From: Mesorhizobium sp. WSM3626
GTDB lineage: Bacteria > Pseudomonadota > Alphaproteobacteria > Rhizobiales > Rhizobiaceae
Assembly (NCBI RefSeq): GCF_000513935.1
Contig: NZ_AZUY01000001.1
Location: forward strand, 6,552-70,551
Reading direction: 5' to 3'
Length of the DNA: 64,000 bases
Numbering within the stretch: position 1 is the stretch's first letter; each line of letters starts with the position of its first letter. Under the pieces are notes generated by a model, which saw nothing but the letters and a program-made list of their open reading frames with translations, was not told the DNA's origin and did no database searches. Shown in pieces: positions 53,300 to 61,287 of this stretch. Both the position numbers and the translations under genes were made by a program.

Positions 53300-53578
53300 C
53301 CAAAATTACTGCACGGAACACGCCGCGCATTAGCCTCAGCTAATAATATCATGTTGCTGGTTACGGACAAGTTCCAGGATCGTTAATCGTTCGTGAACGC
53401 CTGGCGCGTGTTACGGCGACCGGCAATCGGCGCCTTGGGCCTGCTTGCTTCCCCTTCGAGGGGTGCCGTACACACCATCAGCCGTCAAACCGAAGTCGGA
53501 GAGAAAAATCGCTGGCCGATGTCGGAACCGCGCGCGGCGGCGCGTCCTTGGGGCTGATGAAACCGGAGGAATACAACC

Positions 53579-54007
53579 ATGCCGTCGCAAATCACACAAT
53601 CGCCGTGGCAGACCGCGGCCCTTCTCGTCGCCCGCCTGATCTTCGCGGCCGTCTTCCTGATGGCGGTGACCTTCAAGTTCATGGGCATGGAGGCCACGGC
53701 GGGCTATATCGCGGCCGCCGGTTTCCCGTTCCCGCTCTTCCTCGCATGGTGTGCGGCGATCCTGGAGGTTGCGCTGGTGCTGTGTTTCCTCAGCGGTGCC
53801 TTCTTCACCCAGGCCGCGCTGGTCGCCGCCGCCTATGTGCTGTTCCTGGCCTTGGCCTTCCACGGACCCAGCCACTGGGCCGGCAACCAGGCCGAATTCG
53901 GCTTCTTCGTCGACCATTTTTCGTTCCTGGCCGGACTGCTTTTCGCGGCGGTCCATGGACCGGGAAGAATCCTGACGCTGAACCTGGGATGGCCGGGCAG
54001 GGCTTAA
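53579..54007 (+). CDS. DoxX family membrane protein
   Basis: 142 residues with four hydrophobic helices: VARLIFAAVFLMAVTFKFMG, YIAAAGFPFPLFLAWCAAILEVALVLCFLSG and AAYVLFLALAFHG, the DoxX pattern. The ATG follows GGAGGAA. The stop and the last codons lie inside a 24-bp tandem repeat. DoxX proteins act in redox or quinone-linked membrane processes; the partner is unknown. Confidence 0.9.
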   Translation: MPSQITQSPWQTAALLVARLIFAAVFLMAVTFKFMGMEATAGYIAAAGFPFPLFLAWCAAILEVALVLCFLSGAFFTQAALVAAAYVLFLALAFHGPSHWAGNQAEFGFFVDHFSFLAGLLFAAVHGPGRILTLNLGWPGRA

Positions 54008-54090
54008 GTAGCCCGCCCGGGGCAGGGCCTAGCGGCCCGCCCGAGGCAGGGCTTAAGAGCCCGCCCGGGGCAGGGCGTAAGAGTCCGCCA
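53995..54090. repeat. Tandem repeat, four units of 24 bp, over the DoxX stop codon
   Basis: Four contiguous 24-bp units, consensus beginning GGGGCAGGGCTTAAG and ending GCCCGCCC. Unit 1 contains the last DoxX codons and its TAA; the others follow. It ends 20 bp before the stop of the minus-strand gene at 54111. GC-rich and self-complementary, so it may also fold. Confidence 0.92.
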
Positions 54091-54110
54091 GGCGAAGCGC
54101 GAGGAGGACC

Positions 54111-54416
54111 TTACATCTGGTCGTTATAAGGCTCCTTCATCTGGCCGACCATGCGGGCCAGCTTCGAAAAGGACGGCATGTCCGCCTCCGGCTGGCACTG
54201 GTTGGCAAGTTCCAGCAGCCGGATCGGGAAGTTGACGGCGTCGCGGCTCGACGCCGACATGCCTCCGGACCGCTCCTCGCCGGTTTCCAAGGCCTCGGCC
54301 TTGCGCAGCGCGATGTCGATCTCCTCCGATGTGAGCACCCCCTTTTTGACCAGGACGTGGTTGATCGAGGCGACGGCCATCAGCAGGCCTTCGAGTTGCA
54401 GATTGGCGACGTTCAT
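54111..54416 (-). CDS. Hypothetical protein
   Basis: 101 residues: NVANLQLEGLLMAVASINHVLVKKGVLTSEEIDIALRKAEALETGEER, then FPIRLLELANQCQPEADMPSFSKLARMVGQMKEPYND. A helical cytoplasmic protein with a GGAG site before ATG 54416. It is 90 bp downstream of another small gene on the same strand (54507-54776), likely the same transcript. I recall this as a conserved rhizobial protein without assigned function. Confidence 0.75.
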   Translation of the reverse strand: MNVANLQLEGLLMAVASINHVLVKKGVLTSEEIDIALRKAEALETGEERSGGMSASSRDAVNFPIRLLELANQCQPEADMPSFSKLARMVGQMKEPYNDQM

Positions 54417-54506
54417 GGCGATTGCTCCAGTGGCTGGGTTCCAAACGCGCGAGCGGCATTTCCGATCCGGCGTGGGGAAGCGCCGTGGCCTTTTGGTGAC
54501 ATGCGT

Positions 54507-54776
54507 CTACTCCTCCGTCAGGCGCTCGCCATATTCGCGCCACAGCGCCTTGACCTCCAGGCTGCCGAGGCGCGGGATCGAGGGGTCGCCGCAATCTATG
54601 GCAACGGTGCCGATGTCGTAGTTGGGGTAAGCCCCGGCGACGAAGCGGATCGCTTCGCCAAGCGAATGCACCCGGATGATCGGATCCGCCTGGCCCCGGC
54701 CAGTGCTGCGCACACCGGAAACCGTGGCCGGAGCGTGCCGCATCCTGAAGACGGATGCCATGGCTGGTCTGTCCAT
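54507..54776 (-). CDS. Hypothetical protein
   Basis: 89 residues from ATG 54776 with a GGAGAGGA site: ASVFRMRHAPATVSGVRSTGRGQADPIIRVHSLGEAIRFVAGAYPNYDIGTVAIDCGDPSIPRLGSLEVKALW. No known domain. It precedes the 54111-54416 gene on the same strand. The frame upstream of the ATG is not coding. Confidence 0.7.
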   Translation of the reverse strand: MDRPAMASVFRMRHAPATVSGVRSTGRGQADPIIRVHSLGEAIRFVAGAYPNYDIGTVAIDCGDPSIPRLGSLEVKALWREYGERLTEE

Positions 54777-54922
54777 CGTCCTCTCCACAAGGCCGTGCGA
54801 CGGGAAACATTCCATGAGCTGCCGCTGATGATTTCACAGGAGCCGGCTGATGAAAAGCGGGATGAATGTCTGGGCTGGCGTCATGCTCTCTTGGTAAAAT
54901 GTGAATTTTTTCCTAGAAGCCG

Positions 54923-54951
54923 TTGACGGGCTGAGGGCAGCCATGCTACAT
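54923..54951 (+). promoter_or_regulatory. Sigma-70-type promoter before a short transcript
   Basis: TTGACG (54923-54928), a 17-bp spacer and CTACAT (54946-54951), close to the rhizobial housekeeping consensus. A terminator follows only 30 bp downstream, so a very short RNA is expected. Confidence 0.5.
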
Positions 54952-54981
54952 ATTTGTTCATGGTGCTGATTTGCGCCAACG

Positions 54982-55009
54982 ACCCGCCGCCAAGGCGGGT
55001 TTTGTGTTT
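54982..55009 (+). terminator. Intrinsic terminator ACCCGCC/GGCGGGT with T-rich tail
   Basis: A 7-bp perfect stem with a 5-nt loop followed by TTTGTGTTT. With the promoter at 54923 it would delimit a transcript of about 50 nt. Confidence 0.6.
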
Positions 55010-55065
55010 CTGCCGCCATGCCTAGGGACGCTAGTGCGGTTGCAAATTTGAATGCCGGCGGGACA

Positions 55066-55236
55066 GCGCCCCCCTCTGGCCTGCCGGCCATCTCCCCCTC
55101 TTGGGGGGAGATCAGATACAATCGCGACCTTCGCCAATCGCCTGCGCTCCAAGACTCGGCGAGGCGTCCAACCTGCCAATCTCCCCCCAAGAGGGGGAGA
55201 TGTCCGGCAGGACAGAGGGGGGCGCCGTAGAGCGCT
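55066..55236. repeat. MITE-like palindromic element, second large copy
   Basis: The left end GCGCCCCCCTCTGGCC... has ATCTCCCCCTCTTGGGGGGA hairpins, and the right end carries the inverted copy with GTCCGGCAGGACAGAGG then GGGGCGC. Same family as 31185-31371. It lies directly upstream of the first gene of the prophage remnant and may be an insertion at its edge. Confidence 0.85.
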
Positions 55237-55261
55237 ACCTCCGCGAGATGCGAGAAATCCC

Positions 55262-55660
55262 ATGACACGTTACGCCACCATCATCACCGGCGACGACGGC
55301 CTTGAGGTCGTCAGCGCCATCGGCCAATTCGAGGGCGCGGCGCCTCGGGCGCGCCTCGGCCGTGTCGAGGCGGTTGCGCCCGGCGTGCTGATCGGCATGG
55401 TGCGGGAGGCGGCGGGCGGTTTCTATTTTCCGCAAGCAGGCATCGACAGCCGCGCTGTCGGTCTTGTCATGGCCAGGCTCAAGGCGCGAGCCAATGCTGC
55501 AAAACCAGCAAGCGCGGCAAAACCAGCCAGCTCGGCAAGGCAGAAGGGTGCCAAGCGGGCCAGGAAGAAATCCGCCCGCTCGAAAAAGCCGGCCAGGCGG
55601 GCCAAGCAGGCGCTGCCGGAGCCTGCCGCCGGTGATGCCAAGGCGCAGACCCATGACTGA
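55262..55660 (+). CDS. Prophage-edge protein with Lys/Ala/Arg-rich tail
   Basis: 132 residues. An N-terminal domain (TRYATIITGDDGLEVVSAIGQFEGAAPRARLGRVEAVAPGVLIGMVREAAGGFYFPQAG) is followed by a basic tail of repeated KPAS/KKSARSKKPARR units (about 80-120), suggesting DNA or RNA contact. The stop overlaps the next gene by 8 bp (ATGACTGA). It precedes the terminase-type genes and probably belongs to the prophage remnant. Function unknown. Confidence 0.7.
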   Translation: MTRYATIITGDDGLEVVSAIGQFEGAAPRARLGRVEAVAPGVLIGMVREAAGGFYFPQAGIDSRAVGLVMARLKARANAAKPASAAKPASSARQKGAKRARKKSARSKKPARRAKQALPEPAAGDAKAQTHD

Positions 55661-56048
55661 CGAAACCGGGCCATCGCGCGCCAAGGCAAGGCCGGCGAGG
55701 CGTAAATCCTCCAACCCGGCGGCCGCGAAAACGCCCCACCCGAAGCGGGCGAAAAAGACACTGGGCGACGATTTTCTCGCCGCCGTGCGGGCCGATTTCC
55801 GGGCGCATGGCGCCGGTGTCCTCGCCGAGGTGCGCACCGACAAGCCGGACCAATATCTGAAGATCGTGCTTTCGGTACTGCCCAAGGACATCGATGTCGC
55901 CATCAACCAACTGGACACGCAGAGCGATGAGGAGATCCGCAACCGCATCCGCGCCCTCGAAGCCATCCTCCGGCCGTTCCTCGACGCCGATCCCGGCGCC
56001 GCTGATGCCGGCGAGCGCGGAATATCTGGCGCTGCTGGCGGAGCTTGA
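55653..56048 (+). CDS. Terminase-small-subunit-like phage protein
   Basis: 131 residues. A basic N-terminus (AKARPARRKSSNPAAAKTPHPKRAKKT) is followed by FLAAVRADFRAHGAGVLAEVRTDKPDQYLKIVLSVLPKDIDV. The pattern KPDQYLKIVLSVLPK is what I associate with proteins placed before large terminases in rhizobial prophages. The overlap with the large-terminase start (56005) supports that. Small-terminase function is inferred from position. Confidence 0.7.
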   Translation: MTDETGPSRAKARPARRKSSNPAAAKTPHPKRAKKTLGDDFLAAVRADFRAHGAGVLAEVRTDKPDQYLKIVLSVLPKDIDVAINQLDTQSDEEIRNRIRALEAILRPFLDADPGAADAGERGISGAAGGA

Positions 56049-57281
56049 CCGCCGGCAGCGCGCAAACCAGCTCGCCGCCTACAAGCCGTATAAACGCCAG
56101 GCTGAATTTCACGCGGCTGGCGCGATCAACCGCGAGCGGCTGTTCATGGCCGGCAACCAGCTCGGCAAGACGAGGGCAGGCGGCGCCGAATGGGCGATGC
56201 ACCTGACCGGGCGCTATCCCGCGTGGTGGAAAGGCAAGGTTTTCGAGACGCCGGTGCGGCTGTGGGCCGCCGGCGTCACCGGCGAGGGCACGCGCGACAA
56301 CCCGCAGCGCGTGCTGGTCGGCCCGCCGCAGCAGCAGGCGGCATGGGGCACCGGCATGATCCCGGCCGATGCGATCGCCGACACCATCATGGGGCGCGGC
56401 GCGCCGGGCGCGCTCGACAGCGTCGTGGTGCGCCATGGCGGCGGCGGCGATGTGCAGGCCGGCGAGAGCGTGCTGTCGTTCAAGAGTTTCGAAAAGGGCC
56501 GCGAGAAATGGCAGGGCGAGACGCTGCACGGCGTCTGGTTCGACGAGGAACCGCCGCTCGACATCTATTCCGAAGGCCTGACCCGCACCAACGCCACCGG
56601 CGGCATCACCATCGTCACCTTCACGCCGCTGCTCGGGATGAGCGATGTGGTGTTGCTTTTCCTGTCGGCGGGGGAGGTGGAGCGGATGGGTAAGGGGTGA
56701 GGCCGTCTTTTTCCTTCTCCCCCTGTGGGAGAAGGTGGATCGGCGCGAAGCGCCGAGACGGTTGAGGGGTGATGGCGGGAACACCGGCCTCGCCAAGCTG
56801 GAACACCCCTCATCCGACCTCGCTTCGCGAGGCCACCGCCCTGGGCGAGTCACTGGCCCCGCCCGCCCTTCGGGCCCACAAGGGGAGAAGGTAAGTGATG
56901 TCGCACCAAGCCCGAAAACCCGGTTCAACCAACGCGGTGCGACACTGGGCTGGTAGAATGATTCAGGGGAAAAAAAATGACCCGTCACGTCACCTTCATG
57001 ACCATCGACGATGCGGCTCACTACAGCGCCGAGCAGCGCGCGGCGATCGTCGCCGCCTATCCCGAGCATGAGCGCGAGGCCCGTGCCCGCGGTATTCCGG
57101 TGCTGGGTTCGGGCCGCATCTTCTCGGTCGCCGAGGCGCTGATCGCCTGCGAGCCGTTTCGCCTGCCGCGCTACTGGCCGCGTCTCGGCGCGCTCGATTT
57201 CGGCTGGGACCATCCTTCGGCCGCGGTCGAGCTCGCCTGGGATACGGAAGCCGATGTCGTCTACGTCACCAGCGCGAACCC
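56005..57281 (+). pseudogene. Phage terminase large subunit, repeat-interrupted and truncated
   Basis: The first part (56005-about 56660) has YKPYKRQAEFHAAG, Walker A FMAGNQLGKTRAGG and Walker B LHGVWFDEEPP, ending near LLGMSDVVLLFL. A palindromic element follows. The second part (from 56977) resumes with RHVTFMTIDDAAHYSAEQRAAIVAAYPEHEREARARGIP and LDFGWDHPSAAVELAWDTEADVVYVT, the start of the RNase H-like nuclease. It stops at 57270-57281, where an out-of-frame tail-fibre gene begins. About 130 C-terminal residues of the nuclease are missing. It is non-functional unless another copy complements it. Confidence 0.88.
56711..56891. repeat. Palindromic element inserted in the terminase gene, copy 2
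   Basis: The left arm CCTTCTCCCCCTGTGGG pairs with the right arm CCCACAAGGGGAGAAGG. Inside are GGATCGGCGCGAAGCGCCGA and the core GCCAAGCTGGAACACCCC with CATCCGACCTCGCTTCGCG, as in 35721-35912. It lies between two halves of one terminase reading frame. The interrupting segment (about 56665-56976) is longer than the element itself and includes non-repeat sequence. Confidence 0.9.
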
Positions 57282-59600
57282 GTGCGTTTGGCGACCACGG
57301 TCAACATTGCCCTCCATGGGCTGCAAACCATCGATGGCGTGGCCACCGCCGTGGGCGACCGCGTGCTGGTGAAGAACCAGGCCACGGCTTCCGAGAATGG
57401 CATCTACACCGCCAGCGATGGCCAGTGGTACCGCGCGGCGGACGCCCGTAGCGCACGCACCCTGCAGAAGGGCACGACCGCCTTTGTCCAGGACGGAGCC
57501 TCGAACGGAGAGATTACGTTTCGGTTCAACACGATGGACCCGGTCATCGGCACCGACGCAATCGACATCACAGGGGACGGCGATGCCCTTCTCAGGGCGG
57601 ACCTTCTCGACGAAGACGATATGGCGTCCGACAGCGATTCGAAGGTCCCGACGCAGCAAAGCGTCAAGACCTACGTCGATGGAAAAGTGTCGCCGCGATA
57701 CACTACCGAGTTCGGCTTTGTGGACGACGGTATCACCAACAATGATGCCGCGTGGAACCTTGCCGTAGCAAGTTTAACGCAGGGCCAGATACTCGTCACC
57801 GTCAAGCAGCATGCCACGCACAATTACAAGTTCTTCGCTGTCGGGGATTTTACGGCCCTGGCGATTGACGCTACCAGCGGCCCGACTTTCACCGGCGATT
57901 TCGTCTACAACTACGGTACGACGAACATTAAAGCCGGCAATCTGAAACTGCTCAACACCGGAGCAACTTCGTGGAAGCGTGGTTTCGACATAGTGCCGAA
58001 GCCTGACAACAGGCGGCCCAAGGAAACCTTCCTTCACGCGCAGAATTTCGACCCAGCGGCGGTCGTGCCGATTGACCTTTCCAACGCAAGTCTTGAACGC
58101 ATAGCATGGCCGGCCGGCGACACCTGGGCAGTCGGGCCAGCCGGGGCAATGCAGACGGCGACACAGGCATCCTTCGACCTTGGCACTATCGCCACCGCCT
58201 TCTGGTACGGGGCTTTTGTGCCGGCCAAGTCGGGAGGTGAGTACAAGGCTTGCTGGCACGGCAACGGCACCACTCGCGGCATCATGGTCCGCACTGAAGC
58301 CGGATATCGTATCGCCTACGGCACGACCCTTGCCGAGGCCGTGACTTACACGACACGCACCTATGGTGTCGGTTCCTCCTCTGCTTCCCTTCCGTCCGTA
58401 ATGAACAACGACAACCAGGACGGCTATCGACTACCCAATGCCACGCTTGGGGTGCGCATTATCAGTCCCACGAAGTTTTGCTTTACGCTCAATGGGATAG
58501 ACATCACAACACAGCAAACAACCGCTAGCCCAATCGTTGATGTGGGGATGGTAGTCTTTCAAAACCCCGGCGAGACTGGGAGCGTCGTTACCGACAATTG
58601 GGTGCGGGTGGATAATGGACCGGCTCCGGTGCCGAACGGCCAACGTATTCTCATCTTCGGCGATAGCATCACGGATGGCGTCAATCCCGGCTGGCCCGAG
58701 TGGCTTGCTTGGTTCCTGCAGGGCTCCTGCGGTCTGCAAGTCGATTACGTCAACAACATCGCAGTGGCGGGGCAGACGGCAGAACAGCAAGACACCATTA
58801 TGGCTGGCATGAGCTTGTCCGGATACACATTGGCGATTGGTATGGTAGGCACGAACAACATTCAGGGACAAACGGCCAGCTTCCCGACCGTCATGCAGAG
58901 CATCATAAACCGTCTGGCGAATGCCTTTATCCCACTGGTGGTTGCGGTGCCGCCGCTGTTCTACAACAGGGCCGATGCAGTTCGGAATGGCGCGGTCGGC
59001 CAAAACTCCGTTAATGGCGGGTTCGGCTCGTATTATCGAAACGTCATCATGAAGACCATCGCGGATAAGGCAGCTCAAGGCTATCTGGTCGGGATGGTCG
59101 AAGCCGCGCAAGCCATGACGCCAGCTCTTGCCTATCATCTCGCCTGGAACGCTACCGGGATGATGCAGACTGGGGCCGTATTCGACAATATCCATCCAGA
59201 CATGCAGAATCGTATCGCCTTCGCCTTCGCCCTGGCGCGCAAAGCGATGGCCCTTCTCGCTCCGCCCTATGACAAGAGCTTGCCGTTTACCGCCATTCCA
59301 GCCAGCTGGTACAGGAACAGCTGGCAGGCTCTTACCACGCCAGTTTTTTGGCTGGATGCCACAGGCAGGAAGCATCTGGACGGGATCATCAACACGGCCG
59401 CCGGCCCAACTGCGGATGGCACCCAAGTGTTGCAGTTGCCAAAATACATGTGGCCGCAGCGGGCACAATGGCAACCGGTGATCACACAGAAGGCCAATGT
59501 GCAAAGCTGGCTGGATGTTACCACGGCAGGGGTGGCTACTGCTTACGGGGTCGATGCGACAAACAAATTCATCCGGCTTGGCGACGTGAACTGGGATTGA
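57282..59600 (+). CDS. Phage tail-fibre protein with SGNH esterase domain
   Basis: 772 residues from GTG 57282. The N-terminal 100 residues are tail-fibre-like (RLATTVNIALHGLQTIDGVATAVGDRVLVKNQ, KVPTQQSVKTYVDGK). After about 350 residues of beta-rich sequence an SGNH hydrolase begins: RILIFGDSITDGVNPG (catalytic Ser462), MVGTNNI, and DNIHPD (Asp635, His638). It probably deacylates surface polysaccharide during adsorption. The true start is lost: the GTG is created at a deletion junction with terminase. Codon use is more A+T-rich than in the core genes. Confidence 0.85.
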   Translation: MRLATTVNIALHGLQTIDGVATAVGDRVLVKNQATASENGIYTASDGQWYRAADARSARTLQKGTTAFVQDGASNGEITFRFNTMDPVIGTDAIDITGDGDALLRADLLDEDDMASDSDSKVPTQQSVKTYVDGKVSPRYTTEFGFVDDGITNNDAAWNLAVASLTQGQILVTVKQHATHNYKFFAVGDFTALAIDATSGPTFTGDFVYNYGTTNIKAGNLKLLNTGATSWKRGFDIVPKPDNRRPKETFLHAQNFDPAAVVPIDLSNASLERIAWPAGDTWAVGPAGAMQTATQASFDLGTIATAFWYGAFVPAKSGGEYKACWHGNGTTRGIMVRTEAGYRIAYGTTLAEAVTYTTRTYGVGSSSASLPSVMNNDNQDGYRLPNATLGVRIISPTKFCFTLNGIDITTQQTTASPIVDVGMVVFQNPGETGSVVTDNWVRVDNGPAPVPNGQRILIFGDSITDGVNPGWPEWLAWFLQGSCGLQVDYVNNIAVAGQTAEQQDTIMAGMSLSGYTLAIGMVGTNNIQGQTASFPTVMQSIINRLANAFIPLVVAVPPLFYNRADAVRNGAVGQNSVNGGFGSYYRNVIMKTIADKAAQGYLVGMVEAAQAMTPALAYHLAWNATGMMQTGAVFDNIHPDMQNRIAFAFALARKAMALLAPPYDKSLPFTAIPASWYRNSWQALTTPVFWLDATGRKHLDGIINTAAGPTADGTQVLQLPKYMWPQRAQWQPVITQKANVQSWLDVTTAGVATAYGVDATNKFIRLGDVNWD

Positions 59601-59681
59601 TGCAGAGTCAGGAGCGGCCAACATGGTTGCCGCACGCGGCCGTCGCTGGTATCGCTCTGCCGCGGGGAGAAGGCAGGATCG

Positions 59682-60764
59682 GTGCTCTATAAGAACATTC
59701 AAGGCCTACGAGCAGTCGCAGCATTGATGGTGGTGATAAGCCATATCTATTGGCCTATCCTGCCGATGCGCATTCATTGGACACAACAATTTGTGACTGC
59801 GGTCGGCCCCGGCGGCGTCGACCTGTTCTTTGTGATATCGGGCTTCGTGGTGTTCCTCGCCGCTCAAAGGCTTGGTGACAAGGCGGAGATCGTTGGCCGG
59901 GTGAGCGCGTTCCGCGAGTTCGCGATTAAGCGAGTATTTCGAATCTATCCTATTTATTGGGTGGTGTTTGCTATCGCAACGCTTCTCATGCCATGGGTAG
60001 AGTTCTCGCCGGCCTTCATCAAGGTGGCACCTACATGGCAGCAGGTGCTTCTGATCAACAGCCCCAACAGTCGCGTCCAAGCGGCGTGGACGCTGCAATA
60101 CGAAATGTATTTCTACGCCATGTGCGCGCTCGGGATCCTGTTCTTTCCTCGCAGGATTGCTCTGATACTTGGTGCATGGTTCGCGATGGTTGCCGCTGCT
60201 TCGATGGCGTCGTGGTTCGGAGTCTCTACATCGTCTTCGTGGCTGAATATCCTCGCGTTGGAGTTTGGCCTTGGCATCGTGATTGTCCTTCTGGCCTCAC
60301 GGAAGTATTCGGAATATGCAGTCGCAGCGATCGGAGTGGGATTGGCTGGTTACCTCTGGGGCGCGATATATTTCAATCTTAATGGGGGGTGGACCCTGCC
60401 GAGTTCGTGGCGCGTCGTCTGCTTCGGCCTTCCGAGTGCGCTGATCGTCTATGGTTTCGTCGCCCTCGAAATCAGGCAGATGTGGACGTTCTCGAAAGGA
60501 TGGATCGCGCTAGGAGATGCTTCGTACTCGCTCTACCTATGGCATCAGGTGCTTTTCGCAACAATCGCTGCGTGGCTTGTTGCTGGCGATCTGATCAATA
60601 GAGTGCCAGCCCCAATCTACGGCGTTGCATTCGTCTGTGTGGCGGTGCTGGTCGGGTTTCTCAGCTTCAATCTAATTGAACAGCCTATCAACAAAAGCGC
60701 ATGGCTTGCGCGTCTGGCCAAGGGATCGAGTGGAATTGTGGCGCGTGAGCCGTTGCCCGCCTAA
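59682..60764 (+). CDS. Acyltransferase 3 family membrane protein (OafA-like)
   Basis: 360 residues with about ten membrane helices. The signature begins IQGLRAVAALMVVISHIYWP, then GGVDLFFVISGFVVFLAA, an AIKRVFRIYPIYW arginine and aromatic segment, and a late YSLYLWHQVLF. These integral-membrane enzymes O-acetylate surface polysaccharide. A GTG start follows GGAGAAGG. Within a prophage it fits serotype conversion or superinfection exclusion; it lies next to the SGNH-bearing fibre, an acetylase/deacetylase pair by inference. Confidence 0.9.
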   Translation: MLYKNIQGLRAVAALMVVISHIYWPILPMRIHWTQQFVTAVGPGGVDLFFVISGFVVFLAAQRLGDKAEIVGRVSAFREFAIKRVFRIYPIYWVVFAIATLLMPWVEFSPAFIKVAPTWQQVLLINSPNSRVQAAWTLQYEMYFYAMCALGILFFPRRIALILGAWFAMVAAASMASWFGVSTSSSWLNILALEFGLGIVIVLLASRKYSEYAVAAIGVGLAGYLWGAIYFNLNGGWTLPSSWRVVCFGLPSALIVYGFVALEIRQMWTFSKGWIALGDASYSLYLWHQVLFATIAAWLVAGDLINRVPAPIYGVAFVCVAVLVGFLSFNLIEQPINKSAWLARLAKGSSGIVAREPLPA

Positions 60765-60791
60765 TTAGAAATGCCGACTGCCCTTTCGCTC

Positions 60792-61082
60792 TCAGGGCGC
60801 GCCGACCAGGTTTTTGAGGTGGTCAGCCTCATCCTTGGTCATTTTCCGGTATTGCCAGCGGTCACCCGACCAGCGGCTCATGATAGGGACGCCGGACACG
60901 TCCACCCCATCTTCGACCGTAACATACGCATCAGGGGTGTAATATTGCCACTGGCCGTCCTTGCTCAGCCCGAATGGGCCCCCTGACCAGACGAAGAAGA
61001 CCACTGCGGCCAAGAAGACTGCAAAGCTTGCCGTGATCCGCTCTGATTGCCTGAGCGTGACCATCGAAGTGAAATAGCTCAT
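60792..61082 (-). CDS. Hypothetical membrane protein within the prophage remnant
   Basis: 96 residues from ATG 61082 (AAGGA site). One helix (ITASFAVFLAAVVFFVWSGGPFG) is followed by a soluble tail (SKDGQWQYYTPDAYVTVEDGVDVSGVPIMSRWSGDRWQYRKMTKDEADHLKNLVGA). It is on the opposite strand to the lysis genes. No function recognised. Confidence 0.65.
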   Translation of the reverse strand: MSYFTSMVTLRQSERITASFAVFLAAVVFFVWSGGPFGLSKDGQWQYYTPDAYVTVEDGVDVSGVPIMSRWSGDRWQYRKMTKDEADHLKNLVGAP

Positions 61083-61145
61083 CCGCATCCTTGCGCAATC
61101 AACCGCCAGCCCGAAACCAGTTCGTCCGCCCGCTGACAACCTGCG

Positions 61146-61262
61146 TCACCCGGACCATTCCCCTGAAGTCGGCTCCCGGCCAAGCGTTGCCGCCGCCTCA
61201 TCAAAGGTCTCGGCCTGAACATCGGTTCGCTTCACGGCCACGCCGTCCACTGTGAACTGCAT
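61146..61262 (-). CDS. Candidate 38-residue phage protein
   Basis: MQFTVDGVAVKRTDVQAETF then DEAAATLGREPTSGEWSG. It fills the gap between the minus-strand hypothetical gene and the endolysin. The AGGAG is too close to the ATG; an alternative ATG at 61289 overlaps the endolysin. Weak. Confidence 0.3.
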   Translation of the reverse strand: MQFTVDGVAVKRTDVQAETFDEAAATLGREPTSGEWSG

Positions 61263-61287
61263 CTCCTGACCATAAAAGGAAATCCCC

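Noticed and set aside
53411..53956. A 181-codon minus-strand frame across the DoxX gene
   Set aside because: Antisense shadow; DoxX on the plus strand has a strong ribosome site and the family pattern.
55061..55261. An upstream extension of the first prophage gene
   Set aside because: It reads through the palindromic element; the ATG at 55262 begins the coherent protein.
58431..59702. A 423-codon minus-strand frame antisense to the tail-fibre gene
   Set aside because: No recognisable domains; the plus strand carries tail-fibre and SGNH motifs with consistent order.
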